Positions 18,321-28,024 of a stretch of DNA of 64,000 nt are shown here, one piece after another (positions within the stretch are counted from its first letter, which is position 1; each line of letters begins with the position of its first letter). Position numbers and translations under genes: made by a program. Where the stretch lies: contig CP115858.1 in NCBI GenBank assembly GCA_027920525.1, positions 2,542,001 through 2,606,000 on the forward strand, given 5' to 3'. Below the pieces are notes generated by a model. The model did no database searches. It saw only the letters and a program-made list of their open reading frames with translations, and was not told the DNA's origin. This DNA is from Chryseobacterium daecheongense (GTDB lineage: Bacteria; Bacteroidota; Bacteroidia; Flavobacteriales; Weeksellaceae).

Positions 18321-19418
18321 ATGAGTCACGGAAAAATAAGAGAAGAAAAAAACTGCCTCAACTGCGGACACCTTGTAGAAGAGAGATTCTGCCCACACTG
18401 TGGACAGGAAAATACAGAACCCAGACAACCCTTCTATTTTCTTTTCACCCATTTCATTGAAGATTTTACTCATTATGATGGACAATTCTGGAAAACGATA
18501 AAGTACCTGCTATTCCAGCCGGGAAAATTGACCAAAGAATATCTATCCGGAAAAAGACAAATTTACGTGGCCCCTGTAAAGCTTTACATATTTGTGAGTT
18601 TTATAACTTTTTTCGTCCCTACCCTTTTCCCCCAATCAGAAAATACAGATGATGAAGCAACTGAAAAACATTCCATACAAAAAGAAAAAGAGCAGAAAAA
18701 AGAACTGACTGCAAAAATAATTGATAGTGTAAAATCCGGAATGCTTGCAGAAGGGTATAATAAAAATGACAGCATTGTACATAAAAGCATATCCAAAATA
18801 AAAAAAATTGAAGATCTTATTGACAAAAAAGAAGTGCTAAGTTCTGAAAAAGACCAATTTGCAATATTAGGAGCGACATCAATGAAACAATATGATTCGC
18901 TAAGCAAAAAAGGAGGTGGAAATTATAAATCTTTAAGACCTTTTGCTAAAAAAATATTCCATTTACAGGACAGAGGTTTGAAAAGAAAAGAAATAATAGG
19001 CCGTTTTGTAGATACATTCATCCACTCTTTCCCTAAAGCCCTTTTTATTTACTTACCTATATTCGCATTCTTTCTATGGGTATTTCACAATAAGAAAAAA
19101 TGGTGGTACTTTGATCATGGAATATTTACCCTTCATTACTTTTCTTTTCTCTTATTAACTACCCTGATCTTCATTCTCGCTAACCATCTTACAGCAATAC
19201 TGCCCAACTATACCCCTATCAAAATTATTTTTGGATTATTCTATTGTGCTTTATTCTTTTATACCTCAGCCTATTTCTTTATTGCCCACCACAGGCTTTA
19301 TGAAAACAGTAAGAGGAAAAGCATATTAAAAGGTTCATTGCTATTTATCATCAACTGTATAGGATTACTCTTTATGCTAATGATATTAAGCTACATCAGT
19401 TTTATAACGATGCATTAA
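18321..19418 (+). CDS. DUF3667 zinc-ribbon membrane protein
   Basis: A 365-residue protein. A four-cysteine zinc ribbon lies at residues 12-27 (C12-x2-C15, C24-x2-C27). It is followed by the DUF3667 signature RQPFYFLFTHFIEDFTHYDG and the QFWKTIKYLLFQPGKLTKEY stretch. One membrane segment comes next (about 85-105). A charged, helical soluble region spans about 115-230, and four more membrane segments fill the C-terminal third. Function of the family is not established; it is widespread in Bacteroidota. Its last four bases overlap the convergent small membrane protein at 19415. Confidence 0.85.
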   Translation: MSHGKIREEKNCLNCGHLVEERFCPHCGQENTEPRQPFYFLFTHFIEDFTHYDGQFWKTIKYLLFQPGKLTKEYLSGKRQIYVAPVKLYIFVSFITFFVPTLFPQSENTDDEATEKHSIQKEKEQKKELTAKIIDSVKSGMLAEGYNKNDSIVHKSISKIKKIEDLIDKKEVLSSEKDQFAILGATSMKQYDSLSKKGGGNYKSLRPFAKKIFHLQDRGLKRKEIIGRFVDTFIHSFPKALFIYLPIFAFFLWVFHNKKKWWYFDHGIFTLHYFSFLLLTTLIFILANHLTAILPNYTPIKIIFGLFYCALFFYTSAYFFIAHHRLYENSKRKSILKGSLLFIINCIGLLFMLMILSYISFITMH

Positions 19419-19747
19419 TTACGTAAAGACTTACTGCCTCTAAAACTCGCAATTAAATAATAAGCAACAAATACAGTAGAAAATTTAAGAATAGAAGGAA
19501 TCGCAAGTTTCAAATCAAAAAGAACAGATCCCATCAATACCAAAACAGCCATTGCCGCGAAAGACAACCCCAACTTTTGAGGCAGTGAAAAATTAGGCGT
19601 ATCTAAATAATAAGCCAATCCCCACGCAAAACCAAAAGCAACAGCATAATATAGGTCTAGCCCGATATTCTGACTGCTTAAGAAGAAATAGTTAATAAGA
19701 AAACTGATCACAGTTCCTATCGCAAAATAAATCGAAGCTTTCTGCAT
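19415..19747 (-). CDS. Small four-helix membrane protein
   Basis: A 110-residue protein with about four hydrophobic segments (ASIYFAIGTVISFLINYFF, YYAVAFGFAWGLAYYL, LGLSFAAMAVLVLMG, and a C-terminal one ending VAYYLIASF) and a short basic tail. No family recognised. Its 3' end overlaps the convergent DUF3667 gene by four bases, and no terminator lies between them, so the two transcripts must overlap. Confidence 0.7.
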   Translation of the reverse strand: MQKASIYFAIGTVISFLINYFFLSSQNIGLDLYYAVAFGFAWGLAYYLDTPNFSLPQKLGLSFAAMAVLVLMGSVLFDLKLAIPSILKFSTVFVAYYLIASFRGSKSLRN

Positions 19748-19894
19748 ATAATAATATATGATGCAAAAGTAATTAATTTACCTATTATTTCCGTGCAGAA
19801 TGCAAAGGAAATGGAGAACCTCAATTTCGGCAAAAACACCTAAACACTTGAATTAAAGGAATATAAAGTTCAATATTATGTTCTGTATTATTGT

Positions 19895-19902
19895 TATATT
19901 TG
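19895..19902 (+). promoter_or_regulatory. Promoter of icmF
   Basis: TATATTTG matches the -7 consensus 27 bases before the ATG at 19930. It lies inside the longer open frame and argues against an upstream TTG start. Confidence 0.65.
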
Positions 19903-19929
19903 GAAATTCAGAAATTTTCTAGATTTTTT

Positions 19930-22900
19930 ATGGAAACCCAAAAATATACCCCTAAAAACAAAGTTAGAATTGTAACAGCAGCGTCATTGTTTGACGGACA
20001 TGATGCAGCAATTAATATTATGCGTCGTGTTATTCAGGGAACCGGCTGCGAAGTCATTCACCTTGGACATGACAAATCAGCTGAAGAAGTTGTAAATACT
20101 GCCATCCAGGAAGATGCGAATGCTATAGCTTTAACCTCTTATCAGGGAGGACACAATGAATATTTCAAATATATTTATGACCTTCTGAGAGAAAAAAATT
20201 CGCCACAGATCAAAATCTTCGGAGGAGGAGGAGGAGTAATCCTGCCGGAAGAAATCCAAGATCTTATGTCTTACGGAATCGACAGAATTTATTCCCCGGA
20301 TGATGGAAGAGAGCTTGGCCTTCAGGGAATGATTGATGATCTGGTTAACAGATCAGATTTTGCCACAGGAAAAGATGTAACAGCACAGGATCTGGACTCT
20401 ATCAATTTCGAAAATTCAACCAGCATTGCTAAAATTATCTCTGCTGTTGAAAACTTCTCTGATGAAAAACCGGATCTTGTTAAAGCTATCGATGAAAAAG
20501 CAAAAGATCTGAATATTCCCATTATTGGTATTACAGGTACCGGTGGTGCCGGTAAGTCCTCATTGACTGACGAATTGGTAAGACGTTTTCTGCGTTCCAA
20601 TACAGATAAGAAAATAGCGATTATATCTATTGACCCATCTAAAAAGAAAACAGGAGGAGCATTACTTGGAGACAGAATCCGTATGAATGCGATCAATGAT
20701 CCAAGAGTTTATATGCGGTCCATGGCAACCAGAGAAAACAATGTATCCGTTTCTCCATTTATTCATTCCGCTTTGAATGTTTTAAAACTTGCCCACCCGG
20801 ATGTTATTATCCTTGAAACTTCCGGTATCGGACAATCAGGCTCTGAAGTTTCAGACTTTGCAGATGTTTCCATGTATGTAATGACTCCTGAATACGGAGC
20901 ATCTACACAGCTGGAAAAGATAGACATGCTTGATTATGCAGATCTTGTAGCTCTAAACAAATCGGATAAACGTGGCGCATTGGATGCTTTACAGGCCGTG
21001 AGAAAACAGTTCCAGAGAAACCATCTTTTATGGGAGAGCCCATTGGATGACATGCCGGTATATGCTACAAAGGCTTCACAGTTTAACGATCACGGTACTA
21101 CAGAACTATACAACAGATTAATTTCTAAAGTTAACGACAAATTTTCGGGGCTAAACCTCAATACTTTCGTTGAGCAGGAAATCACAGATGAAGTGACCAT
21201 AATTCCACCTAAAAGAGTTCGTTATTTATCAGAGATCGTTGAAAACAATAAGCAGTATGATGTAAACATTGAAAAGCAGGCTGAGCTTGCCAGAAAAATG
21301 TATCATATTGATGGTGTGAAAAAAATTATCTCTAACGAAACTTTAGATGCCGAATACCAAAAGGCAGAAAAGGACCTCCAGCAGGAGAATATTGATTTCC
21401 TTAAAAACTGGGATGACACCAAAAAGGCATTTCATCAGGAATTCTATTCATATTTTGTTCGTGGAAAAGAAATTAAGGTAGAAACCTCAACAGAATCCCT
21501 GTCTCATCTGAAGATCCCTAAAATTGCATTACCAAAATATAATGACTGGGGAGATCTTATTCTATGGAAAGGTAAAGAGAATCTTCCGGGAAGCTTCCCT
21601 TTCACTGCCGGAATTTATCCCTTCAAAAGAACCGGAGAGGATCCTACAAGGATGTTTGCGGGAGAAGGTGGACCGGAGAGAACGAACAGAAGATTCCATT
21701 ATGTTTCTGCGGAAATGCCTGCTAAGCGTTTATCTACAGCTTTTGATTCAGTAACATTATATGGCCAGGATCCTGCCTTACCCCCAGATATCTATGGTAA
21801 AATCGGAAATGCAGGAGTTTCTATTGCGACACTGGATGATGCTAAAAAATTGTATTCCGGCTTCGACCTTATTAATGCAATGACTTCGGTTTCTATGACC
21901 ATCAACGGACCTGCTCCTATGTTGCTTGCCTTTTTTATGAATGCAGCGATAGACCAGAATGTTGAAAAATATATTGTGGAGCATAAACTTGAAGATAAAG
22001 TAGAAGCTGTTCTTAAAGCCAAGTTCGATGACAAAGGATTGCAAAGGCCCCATTATAATGGAGAGCTTCCTCCTTCCAACAATGGATTAGGACTAAAATT
22101 ACTGGGAATTACCGGAGATGAAATTATTCCTAAAGAAGAATATGAAAAAATTAAAGCTCATACGATTGCCACTGTAAGAGGTACTGTACAGGCCGATATA
22201 TTAAAAGAAGATCAGGCACAAAATACCTGTATCTTCTCTACGGAATTTGCTTTGAGATTAATGGGCGACGTTCAGGAGTACTTTATAAAAGAAAAAGTAA
22301 GAAACTTCTATTCTGTTTCCATTTCCGGGTATCATATTGCTGAAGCCGGGGCGAATCCGGTTTCCCAGTTAGCATTTACATTAGCTAATGGTTTCACATA
22401 TGTGGAATATTATTTAAGCCGAGGAATGGACATCAATGATTTTGCTCCTAACCTTTCATTCTTCTTTTCAAATGGTATTGATCCCGAATATTCAGTGATC
22501 GGGCGTGTTGCAAGAAGAATCTGGGCAAAAGCCATGAAAATCAAATATGGAGCAGATGAAAGAAGTCAGATGCTGAAGTATCACATCCAGACTTCCGGAC
22601 GTTCACTGCATGCGCAGGAAATTGATTTCAATGACATCAGAACAACTCTTCAGGCTTTATATGCTATCTATGACAACTGTAATTCACTTCATACGAATGC
22701 TTACGATGAGGCCATTACGACTCCTACAGAGCAATCCGTTAGAAGAGCAATGGCTATCCAGCTGATCATTAATAAAGAGCTTGGTCTGGCGAAAAATGAA
22801 AATCCGCTTCAGGGTTCATTCATCATTGAAGAATTAACGGATCTGGTTGAAGAAGCTGTGTATGCAGAATTCGACAGAATTACAGAAAGGGGAGGTGTAC

Positions 22901-23277
22901 TTGGGGCGATGGAAACCATGTATCAACGTTCAAAAATCCAGGAAGAATCCATGCATTACGAATGGCTGAAGCATACCGGGGAATATCCTATAATCGGAGT
23001 AAATACATTCCTCGGTAAAGATGGCTCACCAACTGTTCGCCCGGGAGAAGTTATTCGATCTACTGAAGAAGAAAAACAGGTTCAGATTGAAACACTTCAC
23101 AATTTCCAACAAGCCAATCTTGATAGATCTGAGGCAGCTTTAAAAGAATTACAATATGCAGCTATTAATCAGCAAAACCTCTTTGCTGTTATGATGGATG
23201 CTGTAAAATATTGCTCTCTTGGACAAATTACCAATGCTTTATTTGAAGTAGGAGGTAAATACAGACGTAATATGTAA
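19930..23277 (+). CDS. icmF: Fused isobutyryl-CoA mutase (IcmF)
   Basis: A 1115-residue cytoplasmic fusion enzyme that uses adenosylcobalamin to interconvert isobutyryl-CoA and n-butyryl-CoA. The N-terminal B12 domain has the base-off motif DGHDAAIN (lower-ligand His24) and a GGGGG loop near residue 98. The central MeaB-type GTPase chaperone carries the P-loop GTGGAGKSS near residues 199-207. The C-terminal half is the mutase barrel. At the position where methylmalonyl-CoA mutase has an arginine for the substrate carboxylate (VRNT context), this protein has Gln764 (QAQNTCIF). The tyrosine region reads GIYPFKR. Both agree with IcmF rather than methylmalonyl-CoA mutase. It stands alone between its own promoter and terminator. 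Confidence 0.92.
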   Translation: METQKYTPKNKVRIVTAASLFDGHDAAINIMRRVIQGTGCEVIHLGHDKSAEEVVNTAIQEDANAIALTSYQGGHNEYFKYIYDLLREKNSPQIKIFGGGGGVILPEEIQDLMSYGIDRIYSPDDGRELGLQGMIDDLVNRSDFATGKDVTAQDLDSINFENSTSIAKIISAVENFSDEKPDLVKAIDEKAKDLNIPIIGITGTGGAGKSSLTDELVRRFLRSNTDKKIAIISIDPSKKKTGGALLGDRIRMNAINDPRVYMRSMATRENNVSVSPFIHSALNVLKLAHPDVIILETSGIGQSGSEVSDFADVSMYVMTPEYGASTQLEKIDMLDYADLVALNKSDKRGALDALQAVRKQFQRNHLLWESPLDDMPVYATKASQFNDHGTTELYNRLISKVNDKFSGLNLNTFVEQEITDEVTIIPPKRVRYLSEIVENNKQYDVNIEKQAELARKMYHIDGVKKIISNETLDAEYQKAEKDLQQENIDFLKNWDDTKKAFHQEFYSYFVRGKEIKVETSTESLSHLKIPKIALPKYNDWGDLILWKGKENLPGSFPFTAGIYPFKRTGEDPTRMFAGEGGPERTNRRFHYVSAEMPAKRLSTAFDSVTLYGQDPALPPDIYGKIGNAGVSIATLDDAKKLYSGFDLINAMTSVSMTINGPAPMLLAFFMNAAIDQNVEKYIVEHKLEDKVEAVLKAKFDDKGLQRPHYNGELPPSNNGLGLKLLGITGDEIIPKEEYEKIKAHTIATVRGTVQADILKEDQAQNTCIFSTEFALRLMGDVQEYFIKEKVRNFYSVSISGYHIAEAGANPVSQLAFTLANGFTYVEYYLSRGMDINDFAPNLSFFFSNGIDPEYSVIGRVARRIWAKAMKIKYGADERSQMLKYHIQTSGRSLHAQEIDFNDIRTTLQALYAIYDNCNSLHTNAYDEAITTPTEQSVRRAMAIQLIINKELGLAKNENPLQGSFIIEELTDLVEEAVYAEFDRITERGGVLGAMETMYQRSKIQEESMHYEWLKHTGEYPIIGVNTFLGKDGSPTVRPGEVIRSTEEEKQVQIETLHNFQQANLDRSEAALKELQYAAINQQNLFAVMMDAVKYCSLGQITNALFEVGGKYRRNM

Positions 23278-23293
23278 TCAATATTATGAAAAA

Positions 23294-23321
23294 AAAAACC
23301 GCAGGATTTCTGCGGTTTTTT
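23294..23321. terminator. Two-way terminator between icmF and the M16 gene
   Basis: Eleven-bp arms (23294-23304 and 23310-23320, core CCGCAG/CTGCGG) with flanking A and T runs lie between two converging genes. Confidence 0.92.
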
Positions 23322-23346
23322 ATTTGAATTGTATCTGATAAGACTT

Positions 23347-26079
23347 CTATTTTTTATTGAAATCTCCGGCGAAAACAGAAATAATATTATTCTCAGAAAG
23401 ATATTTTTTCAAAGCAGCATTCACTTCGGATAATTTCAGGTTCTGAATTTTTGTATTTTGTTCATCAAATTTATCCAATGAAACTCCAAAAAGAAGCTGA
23501 GTATTTACAAGGTTAGCCAATGTTCCATCAGAGCCTAAACTGGTTTTCCTTTCATTAGCATAACTTTTTTTATTGGAATCAAGTTCTTCCTGCGTAAAAC
23601 CTGAAGCCAATGCTTTGTTAATTTCCTCTTTAATAGCAGCTTCTACATCATTTCTTTTTGTAGGATTTAAAAAAGCATAATAATTCCATGAAGCAACATC
23701 ATTTGAAACAGGAACATCCAGATATGAACCAACTCCATATGAAATCCCTTCTTTTTCACGCAACCTCATTGGTAATCTTGCAGAAAGGAATCCTCCACTT
23801 CCTAAAATTTCATTTGCCATCACTAAAGCCGGGTAATCAGGATGATCCTGCGACATCTTGAAGCTTGAAGTTCCAAGGGCAACTGCATTTTCTTTATCTG
23901 GAGTTATGATATTTTTATCTTGTTTTTTAGTTTCAAAGAATGTTGGTTTTACCTCTACAAATTTTGATTTAGCGGTAAATTTCCCAAATGTTTTCTCTAA
24001 TTCAGAAGAAGCAATTTTTGGATCAATATTCCCGATTACAGTACCTACACCATTGGATGCCCCCATAATATTCTGATAGAAATCAACAATCTGGGCTTTA
24101 GTTACTTTTTTATTTTCATCAATTTGCTCCTGTAGAGAAGCTACATAGAAGATACTCGTTTTAGGGTATGGGGATGCCAGTCTCTGTAACTCATTACCTG
24201 CAATAGCTTGAGGATCCTTTAATTGTCCTTCCAACTGAGTATTTACTTCAGTGATAGTTTTGGCAATTTCGTTTTCCGGGAAAGTAGAATTTGTCAGTAT
24301 ATCCTGTACGATGGCCATTACTTTTGAATAATACTGTTTGTAAGTATTCACTCCAATGATTAAATTCTGGTCATATATGTAAGCATACACAGAAGATTTC
24401 ATTTGATCTAATTCATCTTTTATTTGCTCTTTTGTTCTGGTTTTGGTTCCCGATTTCAATAAAGAAGCAGTAATATTTCCAATAGCTTCTTTGCCTTGCA
24501 GGTCTTTTTCATTTCCGATTCTTAAACGGAAATTCGCTTGAATTTTTTCTCCTTTAAGCTCCTTATTGATAAGCCCATACTTCATCCCATTAGACAACTT
24601 TCCTTCAGTAAGGTTTTTCTTAATATTTGCAATGGAAGCTTCAAAAGGGGCTGGTTCTTTCTCCAAAGCTCTTCCTTTGTAATCTTTTACCAGATCTGCA
24701 ATCTGGTTATCCCTGAATTCTGTAGGGAATACCCTTTCTTCATTAGGAGAAGGTCGGAAAACACCCATCGTACGGTTGTTGCTTTTAAAATATTTTTGAG
24801 CAACCTTGCTGATATCTTCCAGTTTTAGATTTTCTACATGATCACGGTACAGAAAATTTAATTTATAGTTTCCTGCTCCGATAATTTCGGTAAGATTAAT
24901 TGCAAAATTAATGGTATTATTTTTCTGGTTTTCGATGTCTTTAATCAGTTTAGCTTTCGCTCTTTTAAGATCATCCTGAGTAAATTGAATGGAAGAGATT
25001 TTATCAAGTTCTGCCCTTACGAGTTTGGTGGTTTCGTCTAAGTTCTTATCTTTTGGAACATCAAAATTAAAATACACCATCCCCGGATCTCTTAAAACAG
25101 GGCTGAATGTCCAGACTCCGGAAACCTTCTGAGTTTCCACCAGACTTTTATACAAATATCCGGAAGGATTTGAGGTAAGGATCTCATAAAGTGCAGATAA
25201 GGCAGCATAATCTTTATCTGCATAGGCAGAAGTATGATAACCTGCAGCTATAATCTGCTGATCATTATTTCTCTTGATTTCAAAATACTTTTCTCCGTTC
25301 TGAGCTGGCTCTACGGTATAAGTTCCTCCTAATTCACGTGAAGGTTTTTTAATTACTGAAAAATAATCAGAAATATATTTCAATGCGCTTTTCTCATCAA
25401 ATTTTCCTGCAACAATAAGAGTTGCATTATCGGGTTGGTAATATTTCTCATAGAATTTTCTTAAGGTCGGAGCTTTTACCCGTTCAATATCTTCCTTACT
25501 GCCAATTGTACTGTTCCCGTAATTGTGCCAAACGTATCCATTAGAAAATACATTTTGCATCATCACTCTTGTAGGATTATTCTCTCCAATTTCGAATTCG
25601 TTTCTAACCACTGAAAACTCTTTATCCAGATCACTCTGTAAAATCGTAGCATTGATCATTCTGTCAGCTTCCATCTGTAAAGACCATTTCAGGTTTTCTT
25701 CATTGGATGGGAAAATTTCATAATAATTTGTTCTATCATACCAGGTTGTCCCATTAGCCTGCCCACCTTTATCAGAAAGCTGCTTTTTAATATCTCCAAG
25801 GTTTTTGGTACTCTTGAACAACATATGCTCAAGCAAATGTGCCATTCCTTTTTCACCATATCCTTCATCTTTTGATCCTACATTATACACAATATTCACA
25901 ACCATATTGCTTTGGGAAGGATCAGGAATCAAAAGAACTTTCATCCCATTATTAAGAGTATACTCTTTAATACCTTCCGTATTGCCAATAAATTTAGGAG
26001 TCTCGGTACTCTGTGAAAAGACAGGATTAATAGTTCCTGTAAAAAATAGGACAGCTGTCCCCAGTAGTAAGTTTTTCAT
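23347..26079 (-). CDS. Secreted M16 family zinc metallopeptidase
   Basis: A 910-residue protein with a signal peptide (ending about NPVFSQ). The first M16 half carries the inverted zinc motif HLLEH (His81, Glu84, His85) and the downstream RNEFEIGENN helix that supplies the third ligand. The second half is the inactive M16_C-type partner, with a SYGVGSYLDVP segment resembling the R/Y pair of the family. This is the usual two-repeat layout of about 900 residues. It is probably periplasmic or outer-membrane associated and degrades peptides. It diverges from the 26220 gene. No clear TAnnTTTG element was found for it. Confidence 0.9.
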   Translation of the reverse strand: MKNLLLGTAVLFFTGTINPVFSQSTETPKFIGNTEGIKEYTLNNGMKVLLIPDPSQSNMVVNIVYNVGSKDEGYGEKGMAHLLEHMLFKSTKNLGDIKKQLSDKGGQANGTTWYDRTNYYEIFPSNEENLKWSLQMEADRMINATILQSDLDKEFSVVRNEFEIGENNPTRVMMQNVFSNGYVWHNYGNSTIGSKEDIERVKAPTLRKFYEKYYQPDNATLIVAGKFDEKSALKYISDYFSVIKKPSRELGGTYTVEPAQNGEKYFEIKRNNDQQIIAAGYHTSAYADKDYAALSALYEILTSNPSGYLYKSLVETQKVSGVWTFSPVLRDPGMVYFNFDVPKDKNLDETTKLVRAELDKISSIQFTQDDLKRAKAKLIKDIENQKNNTINFAINLTEIIGAGNYKLNFLYRDHVENLKLEDISKVAQKYFKSNNRTMGVFRPSPNEERVFPTEFRDNQIADLVKDYKGRALEKEPAPFEASIANIKKNLTEGKLSNGMKYGLINKELKGEKIQANFRLRIGNEKDLQGKEAIGNITASLLKSGTKTRTKEQIKDELDQMKSSVYAYIYDQNLIIGVNTYKQYYSKVMAIVQDILTNSTFPENEIAKTITEVNTQLEGQLKDPQAIAGNELQRLASPYPKTSIFYVASLQEQIDENKKVTKAQIVDFYQNIMGASNGVGTVIGNIDPKIASSELEKTFGKFTAKSKFVEVKPTFFETKKQDKNIITPDKENAVALGTSSFKMSQDHPDYPALVMANEILGSGGFLSARLPMRLREKEGISYGVGSYLDVPVSNDVASWNYYAFLNPTKRNDVEAAIKEEINKALASGFTQEELDSNKKSYANERKTSLGSDGTLANLVNTQLLFGVSLDKFDEQNTKIQNLKLSEVNAALKKYLSENNIISVFAGDFNKK

Positions 26080-26219
26080 AGTATTTAATAAATTTCGTTC
26101 TTAAATTTAATAAGTTTTTCTCATCATTGATTGAAATATTTATACGAATAAAAAATCTATTTAATCTCAGGCAGATTCTTTATTTTCGCAAATAAAACAT
26201 CATCATTATATTCATTGTC

Positions 26220-27257
26220 ATGAAAATATACATCAACAAAATCAGCATTCTTTCAATGCTATTGTTCTCTATCTTTCTATTTTCTCAAAAACGCACAGAA
26301 GATTTCTCAATCAGTTTTCCTGATCAAAAACTGGAGAAAAGCTATTATAAAACCATTAAGCTTATTGATATAAGGACAGATACCACTTCACTGGGGATTG
26401 TACAGAAAGGAGCATTCAACGCAAAGGCTAAGGTTGTTCCCGGAGTAAGCCTTGCCAATCAGTTTCAAAATCTTTTGAACCATATTAATGGAAGCAATGT
26501 AGAAGATGGCACCATCGTTATGTATCTTAAACAATTATACTTTGCAGAAGTAACAGGAGCGTTCAGTGAACATGGATATTGCTATTTTCAGGCATTTTTA
26601 TTTGCAAAAAATGATGATGGAACCTACTCCTATCTTGACAAAATCGACTCTGTTATTGATCATTCCTCAATGGACGTTACCAAAGCAACGATGAAAAAAG
26701 GGAGTGAGATGGTGAGTAATTTTATCAGCAAAAATATTTCAAAAAAAACAACCGCAACAGATCATTATACTCTGGAAGATGTAAAGAATTTTGATGCGAT
26801 TGAAAAGCAAAAACTGAGTCTGTACAGCTCTGATCAACTCAAGGAAGGTTTATATAAAGATTATAATTCATTTAAAAATCAGGAACCTGAAAAACAAATT
26901 GCCAATGCCAAATTTTATGGCAAATCTCCAAAGATCATTAAGGTTTACGAAACTATTGATACAAAAGAAAAGGAGATCAAAAAAAATGACTATTATGCAT
27001 TGGTATATCAAGGATCTCCTTATATCTATGTCCCGATGGAAAATGCTTTCTCAAAAGCTGAAAAGAAGGATGGTGATTTCTATTTTACCGGTAAAGTAAA
27101 AGGAAGCGCAAAAATGGGAGATGTGGTCACAGCGTCTATATTTTTTGGGATTGTCGGAGGTTTAATTGCTTCCAGTTCATCTTCTGCTTACCCATTTGAA
27201 CTAAAGATTGACTACCTTAATGGTGCATTTATTCCGATTAAAGAAATCCAAAAATAG
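26220..27257 (+). CDS. Secreted protein of unknown function
   Basis: A 345-residue protein with an N-terminal signal peptide ending LFSQ. The body is mixed alpha/beta and lysine-rich. Near residues 300-320 there is a hydrophobic glycine-rich segment (VVTASIFFGIVGGLIASSSSS) that could be a membrane anchor or an amphipathic hairpin. No family recognised. The next gene (Dph6-like) starts 19 bases downstream on the same strand, so the two are probably co-transcribed. A weak promoter, TATTTTCG near 26181, has one mismatch to consensus. Confidence 0.65.
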   Translation: MKIYINKISILSMLLFSIFLFSQKRTEDFSISFPDQKLEKSYYKTIKLIDIRTDTTSLGIVQKGAFNAKAKVVPGVSLANQFQNLLNHINGSNVEDGTIVMYLKQLYFAEVTGAFSEHGYCYFQAFLFAKNDDGTYSYLDKIDSVIDHSSMDVTKATMKKGSEMVSNFISKNISKKTTATDHYTLEDVKNFDAIEKQKLSLYSSDQLKEGLYKDYNSFKNQEPEKQIANAKFYGKSPKIIKVYETIDTKEKEIKKNDYYALVYQGSPYIYVPMENAFSKAEKKDGDFYFTGKVKGSAKMGDVVTASIFFGIVGGLIASSSSSAYPFELKIDYLNGAFIPIKEIQK

Positions 27258-27276
27258 GCATCTGAAATAGTAATAC

Positions 27277-27996
27277 ATGAAACCCAAAGCCTTATTCAAC
27301 TGGAGTAGCGGAAAAGATTCTGCCCTTGCATTATATAAAACCTTTAAAGAGGAAAAATTAGATATAATTGGTCTTCTTACCAGTATCAATCAGGAATATC
27401 AGCGGATTTCCATGCATGGGGTTCATGTTTCTCTATTGGAAGAACAAGCTTCAAGCATAGGACTTCCTTTAATTAAAATGGAACTTCCTAAAGAACCATC
27501 TATGGAACAATACCGCGACATCATGAACAAAACGATGACCGATATAAAGTCCCGTGGAGTCACCCATTCCATATTTGGAGATATTTTTCTCGAAGATCTG
27601 CGAAAATATAGGGAAGACCAATTGAAATCCATCGGGATGGAAGCTGTTTTTCCACTTTGGAAAAAAGATACGAAAAAACTTATTCATGAATTTCTTGATC
27701 TGGGTTTTAAAACGATCGTAATTTGCGTCAATGAAACCTATTTAGATAAAAGTTTTGCAGGGAGGATTATTGATGAAAATTTCATCTCGGACTTACCTGA
27801 AAATGTAGACCCTTGCGGAGAAAATGGCGAGTTCCATACTTTTACTTTTGATGGTCCCATTTTTAAAACACCAATTCAGTTTGAAATTGGTGATATTGTA
27901 AAAAAAACCTATCCAAAACCAAATGCAGAGGATCATGAAAATGGTGATGAATATGTCTTTTGGTTTTGTGATCTGATCAAAAATAAAACGCTGTAG
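27277..27996 (+). CDS. Dph6-related ATP pyrophosphatase
   Basis: A 239-residue protein of the PP-loop ATP pyrophosphatase superfamily, usually labelled diphthine--ammonia ligase. The PP-loop is SSGKDSALAL (about residues 9-18). Further family motifs are ISMHGVH, GDIFLEDLRKYRE, and the C-terminal DPCGENGEFHTF. Bacteria do not make diphthamide, so the eukaryotic label should not be taken literally; some ATP-dependent amidation or adenylation is expected. No signal peptide, so cytoplasmic. It follows the 26220 gene closely, and its stop codon lies inside the shared terminator. Confidence 0.88.
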   Translation: MKPKALFNWSSGKDSALALYKTFKEEKLDIIGLLTSINQEYQRISMHGVHVSLLEEQASSIGLPLIKMELPKEPSMEQYRDIMNKTMTDIKSRGVTHSIFGDIFLEDLRKYREDQLKSIGMEAVFPLWKKDTKKLIHEFLDLGFKTIVICVNETYLDKSFAGRIIDENFISDLPENVDPCGENGEFHTFTFDGPIFKTPIQFEIGDIVKKTYPKPNAEDHENGDEYVFWFCDLIKNKTL

Positions 27997-28024
27997 AACG
28001 ATTGGTTCTACAGCGTTATTTTTT
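27987..28024. terminator. Two-way terminator after the Dph6-like gene
   Basis: A 13-bp perfect stem (27987-27999 with 28005-28017) and a T-rich tail. It begins within the last codons of the plus-strand gene and also ends the convergent decarboxylase gene. Confidence 0.93.
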
